Shown: positions 44,449-52,964 of the stretch, piece by piece
Position numbering within the stretch: the first letter of the stretch is position 1
Layout of the letters: every line of letters begins with the position of its first letter
Assembly: GCF_001461825.1 (NCBI RefSeq)
Contig: NZ_LLZC01000008.1
Location: forward strand, 51,678 to 115,677
Direction of reading: 5' to 3'
Length of the DNA stretch: 64,000 nucleotides
Source of the DNA: Bacillus velezensis
GTDB taxonomy: Bacteria > Bacillota > Bacilli > Bacillales > Bacillaceae
Position numbers and translations under genes: made by a program
The notes under the pieces: model-generated
The model's database searches: none
Told to the model about the DNA's origin: nothing
Seen by the model: only the letters and a program-made list of their open reading frames with translations

Positions 44449-45322
44449 TGTTTGTCACCCTTGTTCCCAGATTATAAGACGACCCGCCGTTTGTATGAAT
44501 GGCAATGGCGGTCTGGCCGGTGTCGCTGTAATTGCGGTAAACGGGCGATCCGCTCTGGCAGCCGAACGTATCTGTCGTGTAGGTGAGTTTATATGTCTCG
44601 GCAGAACGTATCGGCTTGCTGTCCGACCACATGGAACCGGACACTTTGTCGCACGGATACCCTGTCACGGTTGAGGAAAGCCCGGCCGGACTGGAACTGT
44701 TGGTCGTCCGGTAGCCGTACCAGCCGACAGTATTCCCGGGCGACCCGTTTACTTTGATTGCGCCGTAGTCGTAGTTTGTGTCACCGTTTTCTGTCCACCC
44801 TTTGACGCTGTAGAATGTCTTGCCTGAATAAGAGCCGTACGGGTACGATGACCCGTTGCGGCCGGGAGCTGCCGTAATTTTCGATGCCCAGCCGTTTTTC
44901 TGATCATACACGCAATGTCCCGCCGTAACGATCGTGTCGGCATTGACAAAAAAACCGGTGCATCCGTAAGTGCTTGTGCTGCCGCTGTATGTAACGGTCA
45001 GCTGTGCTGTCGCGCGATATGGAAATGATGTTGTAGGAGAAATTCTGATTCGTTCGTCTGTCCCAATAATACTGGAAGGCTTTAATGACTTGATGTCAGC
45101 TTTGCTGTTTTGTGCAAGCTGTCTTTTGGTGAGGCCCGTTCCTTCATAAGCGGGGGATGTCTGTGTTGTTTGTACAGGCTGATTCAGATGTGCGTCAAAC
45201 TCCTCACCGCTGTTTGATACAGATGTCTGCGGACTGCCCTCTGCTTCTGCTGAAACAGCAAATAATGAAACTGACAGTAAGAATGCGGTAAGGCTCAGCA
45301 ATCGTTTTGAAACTGTCTTCAT
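44411..45322 (-). CDS. mpr: Secreted glutamyl endopeptidase Mpr
   Basis: A 303-residue precursor of an extracellular serine protease (chymotrypsin-like S1B family) that cuts after glutamate. The signal peptide covers about residues 1-27, the propeptide runs to about residue 84, and the mature enzyme starts near SIIGTDER. The triad is His136 in TAGHC, Asp185 in NYDYG and Ser257 in CQSGSP. Four cysteines (121, 137, 224, 255) could form disulfides. The start has GGAGGGG upstream. The gene sits between yfhI and sspK, unlike in B. subtilis, where mpr is elsewhere. Confidence 0.94.
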   Translation of the reverse strand: MKTVSKRLLSLTAFLLSVSLFAVSAEAEGSPQTSVSNSGEEFDAHLNQPVQTTQTSPAYEGTGLTKRQLAQNSKADIKSLKPSSIIGTDERIRISPTTSFPYRATAQLTVTYSGSTSTYGCTGFFVNADTIVTAGHCVYDQKNGWASKITAAPGRNGSSYPYGSYSGKTFYSVKGWTENGDTNYDYGAIKVNGSPGNTVGWYGYRTTNSSSPAGLSSTVTGYPCDKVSGSMWSDSKPIRSAETYKLTYTTDTFGCQSGSPVYRNYSDTGQTAIAIHTNGGSSYNLGTRVTNSVFDNIQYWSNQ

Positions 45323-45424
45323 TTTATAAAACCCCTCCTTTTTTGTCTACCGGCTTTCGGTTGAACATTTAACATATTATGGAATTTATTTAGCGTTATG
45401 ACCTCAAAAGAATGTTTTTCTCCG

Positions 45425-45458
45425 CAAAAAAGAGACCGGATCATTCCCGGTCTCTTAC
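45425..45458 (-). terminator. Terminator of sspK
   Basis: On the reverse strand AGAGACCGGG-AATGAT-CCGGTCTCTTTTTT follows sspK. It also lies upstream of mpr and separates the two. Confidence 0.85.
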
Positions 45459-45466
45459 GGTGTGTG

Positions 45467-45619
45467 TTATCGTCTGCCTGAAGCTCTCATGCGCTCTTGC
45501 GGGTGCGAATTAATTGAACCGTCCGCCCGTTTAGAAGCGTAGTCATCCTTTGCACGCGGTTCGCCTTCAAACTTATTATTGTTCTGATTAGGAAATCCTT
45601 TTGCCTTGTTCCGGACCAT
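45467..45619 (-). CDS. sspK: Small acid-soluble spore protein K
   Basis: A 50-residue SASP of the SspK family, with [17 protein letters not shown] and [10 protein letters not shown] nearly as in B. subtilis. The ATG at 45619 has GAGGGGG upstream; a longer open frame lacks any support. It is expected in the forespore. On the reverse strand GCATATACTAA near 45690 resembles a SigG -10 box, but I see no clear -35. It is divergent from yfhJ. Confidence 0.92.
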   Translation of the reverse strand: MVRNKAKGFPNQNNNKFEGEPRAKDDYASKRADGSINSHPQERMRASGRR

Positions 45620-45742
45620 TTGTTTTCCCCCTCGGCCAATATCAAAAGGTTGCGCCTTCTGGACTGAAGACGTAAAGTTAGTATATGCCTGTGACAAGCT
45701 GCGTAAAAGCAGCAGGTTTTCCCAAGGAAAGGAGACAGAGAC

Positions 45743-46012
45743 ATGAATACATATATCGACAAACTGACGAATTTGCTGCTTGAGAAAAATGACATGCTCA
45801 GCTATTTGCAAGCGCGAACTTGGGTTGAGCTTTTATGGGGAGATTTCGAAGCGACTTACGCAAAAGCCGGCCGCCCGTATCAAGGAGAGCAAATGACGGA
45901 ACGCGTCGTCAAGGAATGGATCGAATCATACGGCAGCAAGCTCCATATGTTCCAGAGCGTTCGGGAAGACGTTTCTCATTATTTGGATCAAAGCAGGGGC
46001 CTCCTGCATTAA
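45743..46012 (+). CDS. yfhJ: WVELL-family protein YfhJ
   Basis: An 89-residue soluble, mostly helical protein. It contains [21 protein letters not shown], the WVELL signature, and [12 protein letters not shown]. Its function is unknown; the family is restricted to Bacilli. The start has AAGGAAAGGAGA upstream. It is followed by its own terminator. Confidence 0.88.
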   Translation: MNTYIDKLTNLLLEKNDMLSYLQARTWVELLWGDFEATYAKAGRPYQGEQMTERVVKEWIESYGSKLHMFQSVREDVSHYLDQSRGLLH

Positions 46013-46022
46013 CATAGCAGTG

Positions 46023-46053
46023 CGCCCGCCGGATATATTCCGGCGGTTTTTTC
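46023..46053 (+). terminator. Terminator of yfhJ
   Basis: CGCCGG-ATATATT-CCGGCG with TTTTTTCTTTTT lies ten bases after the stop. Confidence 0.85.
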
Positions 46054-46143
46054 TTTTTATAAAAGAAATGGGAAAATCATGTTTGACGACCCGCGGAATG
46101 TGGAAATGTGTAATAACTTATAAAATAGCGGGGAGGAACCACA

Positions 46144-46671
46144 ATGAACATGAAAAAGGGGTTAACCGCATTTATTCCGGCCGCAGGACTTTGCTTATTT
46201 TTAGCCGCAGGCACCGTTTTTTTCGATCCGGCAGCGAATGCCGCAGCAGTTCACCAGACAAAAATAGACACCGCAGCAGATACATATATCGTGAAAGCAG
46301 GAGAACTTAACGTCCGCAAAGAACCAAATAAACAAGGGGCGATTATCGGCACGCTTCGTTCAGAGGATTCCGTAAAGGTTAAACGGCTTCAAGGAGCAGA
46401 TTGGGCTGAGATTGACTACAAAGGTCACAAAGCCTATATCTCCACACATTTTCTGATGAAGCAGCCGGTGAAGGCGGTGACGGCGAAACAAACCGCTTTT
46501 TATACGCCGACTTTGGAAACCGGCAAACAAAGGTCCGTTAAAGCGGGTGAAACCGTCAATGTGCTCGGCTGGGGGTTCAGCCATGACGGAGGGTTTGACC
46601 GTAAATGGGCGTACGTCACATACGGCGGGAAAGCAGGTTATGTGAAAACGGCCGACTTAACTCAAAAATAA
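46144..46671 (+). CDS. yfhK: Exported protein with two bacterial SH3 domains, YfhK
   Basis: A 175-residue secreted protein. A signal peptide (about residues 1-34, ending AANAAA) is followed by two SH3b repeats: one near residues 48-105 (AGELNVRKEPNKQGAIIGTL) and one near 112-172 (TAFYTPTLETGKQ..., ending AGYVKTADL). Such domains bind cell-wall peptides, so it is probably attached to the wall. GGGGAGG precedes the ATG. In B. subtilis yfhK lies at the same position. A terminator separates it from yfhLM. Confidence 0.85.
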   Translation: MNMKKGLTAFIPAAGLCLFLAAGTVFFDPAANAAAVHQTKIDTAADTYIVKAGELNVRKEPNKQGAIIGTLRSEDSVKVKRLQGADWAEIDYKGHKAYISTHFLMKQPVKAVTAKQTAFYTPTLETGKQRSVKAGETVNVLGWGFSHDGGFDRKWAYVTYGGKAGYVKTADLTQK

Positions 46672-46680
46672 AGATTCAGG

Positions 46681-46704
46681 CAGGCGAATGAGCCTGCTTT
46701 TTTT
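46681..46704 (+). terminator. Terminator of yfhK
   Basis: CAGGC-GAATGA-GCCTG with a TTTTTTT tail lies ten bases after yfhK. Confidence 0.78.
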
Positions 46705-46705
46705 C

Positions 46706-46731
46706 TGAAACCTTCCGCCTTTCCTTTCGTA
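46706..46731 (+). promoter_or_regulatory. SigW promoter of yfhLM
   Basis: TGAAAC (46706-46711) and CGTA (46728-46731) are exactly 16 bases apart, matching the extracytoplasmic sigma factor SigW consensus. yfhLM belongs to the SigW regulon of B. subtilis. The -35 element overlaps the end of the yfhK terminator. Confidence 0.82.
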
Positions 46732-46756
46732 AAAGATGAAAAGGAGAGTGAGGGAT

Positions 46757-47092
46757 ATGATAATGGTGATCGGCGGCCTTCTGATGGCTGCAGCCGGCAT
46801 TTCAGTCACATTTTTTCCGCCGAAGTCGATCAACAGCCTGTACGGATATCGGACGAAGCGCTCTATGGCGGATGAGTCGCAGTGGAGAGAAGGCAATCGA
46901 TTCAGTGCGCTCCTCATGATTTTGTTCGGCCTTATTTCGGCGGCAGCTGGATTTGCGGGCAGCCTGCTTATCCGGCTGACTCAGCCGTTCGCCCTGATCG
47001 TTCAGGCCGTATTGTTGATTGCGATCAGCGTACTGATCATCGTCTTAACAGAAAGAAGATTGAAACAAACGGGGAGGAGAATCGATGAATGA
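46757..47092 (+). CDS. yfhL: SdpI-family immunity-like membrane protein YfhL
   Basis: A 111-residue protein with three membrane helices (about residues 2-20, 58-78 and 82-100) of the SdpI family. The signature YGYRTKRSMADESQW follows the first helix. SdpI protects cells from the SDP toxin; YfhL is a paralogue whose SigW control suggests a defence against membrane-active compounds. The ATG at 46757 is preferred because AAAAGGAGAG precedes it; the ATG at 46736 lies before that site. It overlaps yfhM by 8 bases. Confidence 0.85.
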   Translation: MIMVIGGLLMAAAGISVTFFPPKSINSLYGYRTKRSMADESQWREGNRFSALLMILFGLISAAAGFAGSLLIRLTQPFALIVQAVLLIAISVLIIVLTERRLKQTGRRIDE

Positions 47093-47945
47093 CATTACGT
47101 TTCACATGATCGAAACAAACGGAGTGACGCTGCACACGGCTTCAGCCGGTCCGAAAGACGGTCCTTTGGCGGTGCTGCTGCACGGGTTTCCGGAATTCTG
47201 GTACGGCTGGAAGAGCCAGATCAAACCGCTGGCGGATGCCGGATATCATGTTGTCGTGCCTGATCAGCGCGGCTATAATCTCAGTGACAAACCGGAGGGC
47301 ATTGAAAACTATACCATTGATACGCTCAGAGACGACATTATCGGGCTGATCACGCATTTTACAGATGAAAAAGCCGTCGTCATCGGCCACGATTGGGGAG
47401 GAGCCGTGGCCTGGCATTTGGCATCCACGCGGCCGCAATACGTTGAAAAATTGATCACGGTCAATATCCCGCATCCGGCGGTTATGCGGAAGGTTACACC
47501 GTTCTACCCGCCGCAGTGGAAGAAAAGCTCTTATATCGCGTTCTTTCAGCTTCCGGAAAAGCCGGAACGGAGATTGTCTGAAGACGATTACCGCGTATTG
47601 GATCACGCGATCGGCTTATCCGAACGCCCGGCGCTTTTTTCACGGGAAGATATCGGCAGCTACAAAGAAGCATGGGGCAGAAAAGGAGCGCTCACGGCGA
47701 TGCTGAACTGGTACCGGGCGATCAGAGCCGGCGGTTTAGGCCCTGCCGTTCCGCTTAAAATGCCCGTTCCGTACCGATTAATATGGGGCGTCAATGACCG
47801 CGCGCTGAGCAAAAAGCTTGCCAAGGAAACAAAACGGATGATTCCAAACGGCGACTTAATCTTTATAGACGATGCCTCACATTGGGTCATTCACGAAAAA
47901 CCGCGCATCGTCAGTCATTTGATTCACGAATACCTTCAGCAATAA
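47085..47945 (+). CDS. yfhM: Epoxide hydrolase-type alpha/beta hydrolase YfhM
   Basis: A 286-residue alpha/beta hydrolase. HGFPEFWYGW (residues 33-42) supplies the oxyanion hole, GHDWGG the nucleophile Asp103, and DASHWVIHE near 260 the catalytic His, an arrangement of the epoxide hydrolase/haloalkane dehalogenase branch. The cap region contains two tyrosines suitable for epoxide activation. The start overlaps the end of yfhL; GGGGAGGAG lies upstream. It is transcribed from the SigW promoter with yfhL. The substrate is unknown. Confidence 0.9.
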   Translation: MNDITFHMIETNGVTLHTASAGPKDGPLAVLLHGFPEFWYGWKSQIKPLADAGYHVVVPDQRGYNLSDKPEGIENYTIDTLRDDIIGLITHFTDEKAVVIGHDWGGAVAWHLASTRPQYVEKLITVNIPHPAVMRKVTPFYPPQWKKSSYIAFFQLPEKPERRLSEDDYRVLDHAIGLSERPALFSREDIGSYKEAWGRKGALTAMLNWYRAIRAGGLGPAVPLKMPVPYRLIWGVNDRALSKKLAKETKRMIPNGDLIFIDDASHWVIHEKPRIVSHLIHEYLQQ

Positions 47946-47980
47946 AGTCTGTCCCGCGTACAGACTTTTTCTTTTTTTTC
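47944..47980 (+). terminator. Terminator of yfhLM
   Basis: AAAGTCTGT-CCCGCGT-ACAGACTTTTT with a long T tract spans the yfhM stop. Confidence 0.85.
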
Positions 47981-48041
47981 TCATATCTGCCGAAAAACAT
48001 GACAAAATATAAACCATATGCAGAAAAAAATTTTCTTTCCC

Positions 48042-48082
48042 TGTAACAAAAAAAGGGTTTAAACGTCATTAAAAAAAGGAAA
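48042..48082 (+). promoter_or_regulatory. Overlapping SigX and SigB promoters of csbB
   Basis: TGTAAC (48042-48047) and CGTC (48064-48067) are 16 bases apart, an exact SigX-type promoter. GTTTAA (48057-48062) and AGGAAA (48077-48082), 14 bases apart, match a SigB promoter with one mismatch. Both lie within 120 bases of the csbB start. Dual SigB and SigX control of csbB is known in B. subtilis. Confidence 0.8.
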
Positions 48083-48156
48083 AGCCTTACTGAAGTTTTG
48101 CGGACAATTCCTTTAAGGACGTCCTAAAAAAAGAATAATACAAAGAAGGTGCCTTC

Positions 48157-49137
48157 ATGAAACAAAGGTTAATCTCAATTATTATTCCGTCTTACAATGA
48201 AGGGAACAATGTCAAGCTCATCCATGAATCTTTAAAAAAAGAGTTTCAGACGATTCATTATGACTATGAAATTTTCTACATCAATGACGGAAGCGCGGAT
48301 GACACCCTTCAGCAGATTAAAGAACTGGCCGCCAGAAACCATCGCGTCAAATACATATCTTTTTCCCGCAACTTCGGGAAAGAAGCGGCTATTTTGGCAG
48401 GATTTGAACACGTGCAGGGCGAAGCGGTAATCGTGATGGACGCCGATCTGCAGCATCCGACCCATCTGCTGAAAGACTTCATTCAAGGCTATGAAGAAGG
48501 GTATGACCAAGTCATCGCGCAGCGCAACCGAAAAGGGGACAGCCCCGTGCGTTCCGTGCTTTCTTCCCTGTATTATAAATTTATCAACAAAGCCGTCGAA
48601 GTGGACCTGCGTGACGGGGTCGGAGATTTCCGCCTGCTGAGCCGGCAGGCCGTTGATGCCCTTTTGAAGCTGAGTGAAGGGAACCGTTTCTCGAAAGGGC
48701 TGTTCTGCTGGATCGGGTTTGACCAGAAAATCGTATTTTATGAAAATGTCGAAAGGAAGAACGGCACGTCCAAATGGTCATTCAGCAATCTGTTCAACTA
48801 CGGAATGGACGGGGTCGTCTCCTTCAACAACAAGCCCCTGAGGGTATGCTTTTTCACCGGTATTCTGATATTGCTTCTGTCGATGGTTTATATTGTAACG
48901 ACCTTTGTTCATATTCTGACACACGGCGTGTCCGTACCCGGATACTTCACCATTATTTCCGCCGTGCTGTTTTTAGGGGGCATCCAGCTTTTGAGTCTCG
49001 GCATCATCGGAGAATACATCGGCCGGATTTACTATGAAACAAAAAAACGCCCGCACTATTTAATTAAAGAAGCGAATATAACATACGGAGAACAAAATGA
49101 AACGAATTATACAAAAAAGCGCAAGTGGAACCATTAA
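48157..49137 (+). CDS. csbB: Undecaprenyl-phosphate GlcNAc transferase CsbB
   Basis: A 326-residue family 2 glycosyltransferase anchored by two C-terminal membrane helices (about residues 228-252 and 262-285). The catalytic domain begins SIIIPSYNEG; DADLQHP near residue 95 binds the metal and nucleotide sugar. In B. subtilis it loads GlcNAc onto undecaprenyl phosphate for decoration of lipoteichoic acid, together with YfhO. The ATG has AGAAGGTG upstream. yfhO follows after 36 bases. Confidence 0.93.
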   Translation: MKQRLISIIIPSYNEGNNVKLIHESLKKEFQTIHYDYEIFYINDGSADDTLQQIKELAARNHRVKYISFSRNFGKEAAILAGFEHVQGEAVIVMDADLQHPTHLLKDFIQGYEEGYDQVIAQRNRKGDSPVRSVLSSLYYKFINKAVEVDLRDGVGDFRLLSRQAVDALLKLSEGNRFSKGLFCWIGFDQKIVFYENVERKNGTSKWSFSNLFNYGMDGVVSFNNKPLRVCFFTGILILLLSMVYIVTTFVHILTHGVSVPGYFTIISAVLFLGGIQLLSLGIIGEYIGRIYYETKKRPHYLIKEANITYGEQNETNYTKKRKWNH

Positions 49138-49173
49138 ACAGCCGCCGCTGTGCGCAGGGTCTGGGGACGTTGT

Positions 49174-51759
49174 ATGAAAAAAAATAAATGGATCTTGCCG
49201 GCAGCCTGTGTGCTGGCTGCGGCAGCCGCTCATATTTTTTTCTTAAAAGAGTGGTCGGCAGGCCGCTATATGACGGGGTCTGGAGACGGGATCGCCCAAA
49301 TGGCGGTCTTCAAAAAGCTGCTGTTTGATCAATATATGAACGGCAGGCTGTTTTACAGCTATTCGTTCGGACTGGGCGGGGGCGTGTACAGTCAGCTCGG
49401 CTATTATTTCTCTACTTCATTTCTATTCCTGTTTATCTCCGCCGCTGTCCGCTTTTTGCAGCTTATTCAGCTGACGGGCGAGGCTGATGCGCTGTTCTGG
49501 GCGCAGGCCTCCGTTTTTATCAGCATCGCCAAGCAGAGTTTTATCATATTCACGGCGGCGTGTGTGTTCCGTTATTTCGTCAAACGGACGGTGCCTGCTT
49601 TTACCGGCGCCGTGTTGTACGGGGTCTCGATTATCTACTTCCGGCATGAGGTATATTGGGACTTTTTCACTGACAGTATGGTGTGGCTGCCGCTGCTCGT
49701 GCTCGGCGCGGAAAAAATCATCAGGGAAAAAAAGCCGTCGTGGTTTATCTTCGCCTGTGCGCTGACATTGATCAACAACTTTTATTTTGCGTATATTAAT
49801 CTGATTTTCATCGGCATTTATATCTTATTCAGGTGGGTGATCCCCCTTGAAGGCAATGAGGCGAAAAGACTCACTCAATGCAGGATATTTATTCTGTCGG
49901 GTCTTCTCGGGTTCGGCATAAGCGCAGTTTCTTTTATTCCTGTCGTATACGGATACCTTCATAATCTGCGGCCGCCGTATTCAGAGCATATTGCATGGCT
50001 TGATTTTTCCGACAACATTTTATTTTCAAGCCGGATTATCATCCTGCCGGCGGCTTTTTTGCTCTTTCTATTTACATTTTCTTTATACAAAAACCGCTTG
50101 TTCCGGCTGTTTGCGGGAATCAGTCTGCTGTATATTCTGTTTCACTTCAGCCCGTTCGCGGCAAGTGCCTTTAACGGCTTTTCAGCTCCGCAGAACAGGT
50201 TTGAATACGTCCTGTGCTTCACGATTGCCGGAACGGTTTCAGCCGGGCTTTCTAAGCTTTCAGACATCAGCATGAAGAGTATGCTGATGTCCGCCGTACT
50301 CGTCGTTCTGCTCTATTGGAGCCAGGTGAGGCGGTACAGTCTGGATATTTCTGATCACGCCAATCTGCCCGTCATTCTTCTTCTGGTGCTGACCATAGCC
50401 GCTTTCTTCGCAGCAAAGACAAGACTGAAAGGCGCGGTGCCCGCCGTCTATGCCGTCATTTTGCTTACGGCGGTGCTTACGGCTAATACATATGAAAAAT
50501 ATGCTTTATCAGAAGGCGGGAAGATTTATACGGTATCGCATACATTTATGACGGGTGCTGACTATAAAGGCAAAGAGCAATCAGAGCTCATTCAGCGTCT
50601 GAAAGCAAAAGACCCTGATCCGTTTGCCCGTTTAGATTGGATGAACGGTGTTTTCAATAACACCCCGATCATATACGGATTCAACGGATTCAGCGTATAC
50701 TCAAGCATACTGAACCGCAATCTGCTGTCCTTTTACTGGAACGACCTCCGGATTGACATGGGCAGAGAAAGCGTCAGCCGCTATGCGACATTAGGAAACA
50801 GGGCTAATTTATACAGCCTGCTTTACGGAAAATATTATATGACGGAAAAAGCAAACGAGGCCGGCGTGCCGTACGGGTTCAAAAAAATCATGGAATCATC
50901 CCATTATGCGGTTTATCAAAATCAATATATGCTTCCGTTCGTACGGACAGCCGATCGCGTATATAACGAGGGCGGTCTGAAAAAAGCGCCCGCCCTTGCC
51001 AGGGAACGGGCAATGCTTGACGGGATCGTCACGGAATCAAGCACAACCAACACGAAAAAAGCGCCTGAGGCGAAAAATATGATCCGCCATGCAGAGGTAG
51101 CGGCCGAACATGGCGATTATCATAACGGCATCCTGACGGTAAACGAAGACGGCGGCGGCCTGATCATTAAGCCGCAAGCCGCTAAGATGGACGGCGGCGA
51201 TTATTACGTCAGCTTTTATTTGAAGAATAAAGCGAAGGACCAGGGCTTTACATTAAAAGTGAACGATTACACGACAACGAGAAAATCGAATCAATCCATT
51301 TACAAAACAGGTGTCAACGATCTTACTGTGAGAGTGCCGAAAACAAAAAACATCCAAATCCGTCTGCCGAAAGGATCGTATCAGCTTGACAGACTGGCGC
51401 TTTATGAAGAACGGTACGATACGCTGAAAAGCGCATACCGAAAAGCGGAAAAAGAACCGCCGGCCGATCTCAGCTGGCGCGGAAATACGCTTCATATCTC
51501 GTATGATAACAAAACCCGCGCGCCGTATATCATGCTTCCGATTCCATATGAAAAAGGCTGGGAGCTGAAGATAAACGGCAGAAAAGAGCAAATTGAAAAA
51601 GCGGATTATTCCTTTATCGGATTTAAAGCGCAAAAAGGAAAAAACGATATTCAATTAACGTATTACCCGCCGTTTTTTAAACCCGCGGCCGCTCTATCGG
51701 TAATCAGCCTCGTGTTTGCCGCTATATATGTGAGAAGACAAAAAAAGCCCGGCTCTTAA
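49174..51759 (+). CDS. yfhO: YfhO, GT-C-type membrane glycosyltransferase for lipoteichoic acid
   Basis: An 861-residue membrane protein, the length of B. subtilis YfhO. About 13 membrane helices occupy residues 1-480 and one more lies near the C-terminus; the part between (about 480-835) is extracellular. The TGSGDGIAQMA segment near residue 32 holds the catalytic acidic residue of this GT-C-like family. It moves GlcNAc from the CsbB-made lipid carrier to lipoteichoic acid outside the cell. In B. subtilis csbB is harmful without yfhO, so the pair belongs together. The ATG at 49174 is chosen by family length; its site (GGGGA) is modest. Confidence 0.9.
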   Translation: MKKNKWILPAACVLAAAAAHIFFLKEWSAGRYMTGSGDGIAQMAVFKKLLFDQYMNGRLFYSYSFGLGGGVYSQLGYYFSTSFLFLFISAAVRFLQLIQLTGEADALFWAQASVFISIAKQSFIIFTAACVFRYFVKRTVPAFTGAVLYGVSIIYFRHEVYWDFFTDSMVWLPLLVLGAEKIIREKKPSWFIFACALTLINNFYFAYINLIFIGIYILFRWVIPLEGNEAKRLTQCRIFILSGLLGFGISAVSFIPVVYGYLHNLRPPYSEHIAWLDFSDNILFSSRIIILPAAFLLFLFTFSLYKNRLFRLFAGISLLYILFHFSPFAASAFNGFSAPQNRFEYVLCFTIAGTVSAGLSKLSDISMKSMLMSAVLVVLLYWSQVRRYSLDISDHANLPVILLLVLTIAAFFAAKTRLKGAVPAVYAVILLTAVLTANTYEKYALSEGGKIYTVSHTFMTGADYKGKEQSELIQRLKAKDPDPFARLDWMNGVFNNTPIIYGFNGFSVYSSILNRNLLSFYWNDLRIDMGRESVSRYATLGNRANLYSLLYGKYYMTEKANEAGVPYGFKKIMESSHYAVYQNQYMLPFVRTADRVYNEGGLKKAPALARERAMLDGIVTESSTTNTKKAPEAKNMIRHAEVAAEHGDYHNGILTVNEDGGGLIIKPQAAKMDGGDYYVSFYLKNKAKDQGFTLKVNDYTTTRKSNQSIYKTGVNDLTVRVPKTKNIQIRLPKGSYQLDRLALYEERYDTLKSAYRKAEKEPPADLSWRGNTLHISYDNKTRAPYIMLPIPYEKGWELKINGRKEQIEKADYSFIGFKAQKGKNDIQLTYYPPFFKPAAALSVISLVFAAIYVRRQKKPGS

Positions 51760-51785
51760 ACAGAGCCGAGCTTTAATTTTTTCTG
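51740..51785 (+). terminator. Terminator between convergent yfhO and yfhP
   Basis: AGCCCGGCTCT-TAAAC-AGAGCCGAGCT with A and T runs on both sides spans the two overlapping stop codons (overlap of 4 bases). Confidence 0.78.
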
Positions 51786-52739
51786 CAGTTTTTCCTCGCT
51801 GAAAATCCAGCCCGTGTAAGAAGAGAGAAGCTCTAAATCATGACTGAGATGGACGATGGCGACAAAAGGATAGTGGCCTTTGCTTCGGTAGCGCAAATCA
51901 ATAAAGCGCACCTCATAATGATCTTTAAAGGTATCGACCTCCCACCTGTAAACGGGGGAAAAGGAAAGAAAGGCTGCAATATTTTCGTCCTGTTTCGCGG
52001 CCTTCATCACATCGGTTTCCGGAACGGGCACGCGGTTGAATGTATCCAATATCACGACATGGCCGTCAAGGCTTCTGCCGACATAAAAGGCATGCGCCGT
52101 CGTCACGGCGATACGCCACTGCCTGAATTTCATCGTCGGCGAAATAATGATGGTTTCAATCTCCTCTTCAATCATCTCGCGCAGCCTTCGCTTTATCCGC
52201 AGCTGCATCAAAAACCGGACGGCGTAATATCCTGCGAGGATGATATAAAGCATCAGAAATGTCACGCCCGGATGACCTCCGATATACCACACGGCAATCG
52301 CGGCCAAATGGCTGACGAAAATAAACGGATCAAAGGTATTGATTAAACCGAGAGCGATCCATTTTCTCGAAAACGGGCGGATGGCCTGCGTGCCGTACGC
52401 GTTAAAAATGTCAACAAACACATGCAAAACGACAGCCAGAAGCGTCCACAGCCACAGGTGCAATAAGTTCGCTTCCGGATAAAACATAAACAAAATACCC
52501 GGAATCAGAACGGACCAAAATAATACGGCGGGAATGGAGTGCGTGAACCCTCTATGATTTCGAATATAAACGGCATTATTTTTCAGCTTCAATATGGTAT
52601 CAATATCAGGTGCCTGAGAGCCGGCAAGAGCGGCGATCATAACTGCCTGAGACATGGGGGTGTGCATGCCGACGGCAGGATCAAGAGTTGCGATTCCGCC
52701 AAGCGCGATACCCATGACAACGTGAGTGCCAGTATCCAT
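51756..52739 (-). CDS. yfhP: YfhP, YdjM-type membrane-bound metal-dependent hydrolase family
   Basis: A 327-residue protein. The N-terminal two-thirds has four or five membrane helices and the motif DTGTHVVMGIALGG, then HRGFTHSIPAVL near residue 82 with histidines and acidic residues typical of the DUF457/YdjM family. The C-terminal part is soluble and beta-rich. In B. subtilis YfhP was reported as a negative regulator of yfhQ, fabL and sspE, which follow here too; a membrane protein doing so would act indirectly. GGAGG lies upstream. It is divergent from mutY. Confidence 0.88.
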   Translation of the reverse strand: MDTGTHVVMGIALGGIATLDPAVGMHTPMSQAVMIAALAGSQAPDIDTILKLKNNAVYIRNHRGFTHSIPAVLFWSVLIPGILFMFYPEANLLHLWLWTLLAVVLHVFVDIFNAYGTQAIRPFSRKWIALGLINTFDPFIFVSHLAAIAVWYIGGHPGVTFLMLYIILAGYYAVRFLMQLRIKRRLREMIEEEIETIIISPTMKFRQWRIAVTTAHAFYVGRSLDGHVVILDTFNRVPVPETDVMKAAKQDENIAAFLSFSPVYRWEVDTFKDHYEVRFIDLRYRSKGHYPFVAIVHLSHDLELLSSYTGWIFSEEKLQKKLKLGSV

Positions 52740-52910
52740 TGTTGACCTCCTAGCAGGCGTTAAAAATCAGTCGCCCGCATATTTCGCATTATAAGATATT
52801 CCCCATTTTCTGTTTGCCCAATCATGGCGTTTATCCGCCGTTCTCATATGTTTCCGCTTTTTCTTTATCACTATTTAATGTAACATATTATCGTAACGTG
52901 CCCTAAGTTT

Positions 52911-52927
52911 ACACCAAAATACGGTGT
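52911..52927 (+). repeat. Small inverted repeat upstream of mutY
   Basis: ACACC-AAAATAC-GGTGT, a 5-bp inverted repeat, lies about 40 bases before mutY in the 225-base region between yfhP and mutY. The remainder is A+T-rich; I see no further gene and cannot place the promoters with confidence. Confidence 0.4.
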
Positions 52928-52964
52928 CAAGAAAAGCGGAACCCGAAACATCTGAGGAGAAGAT

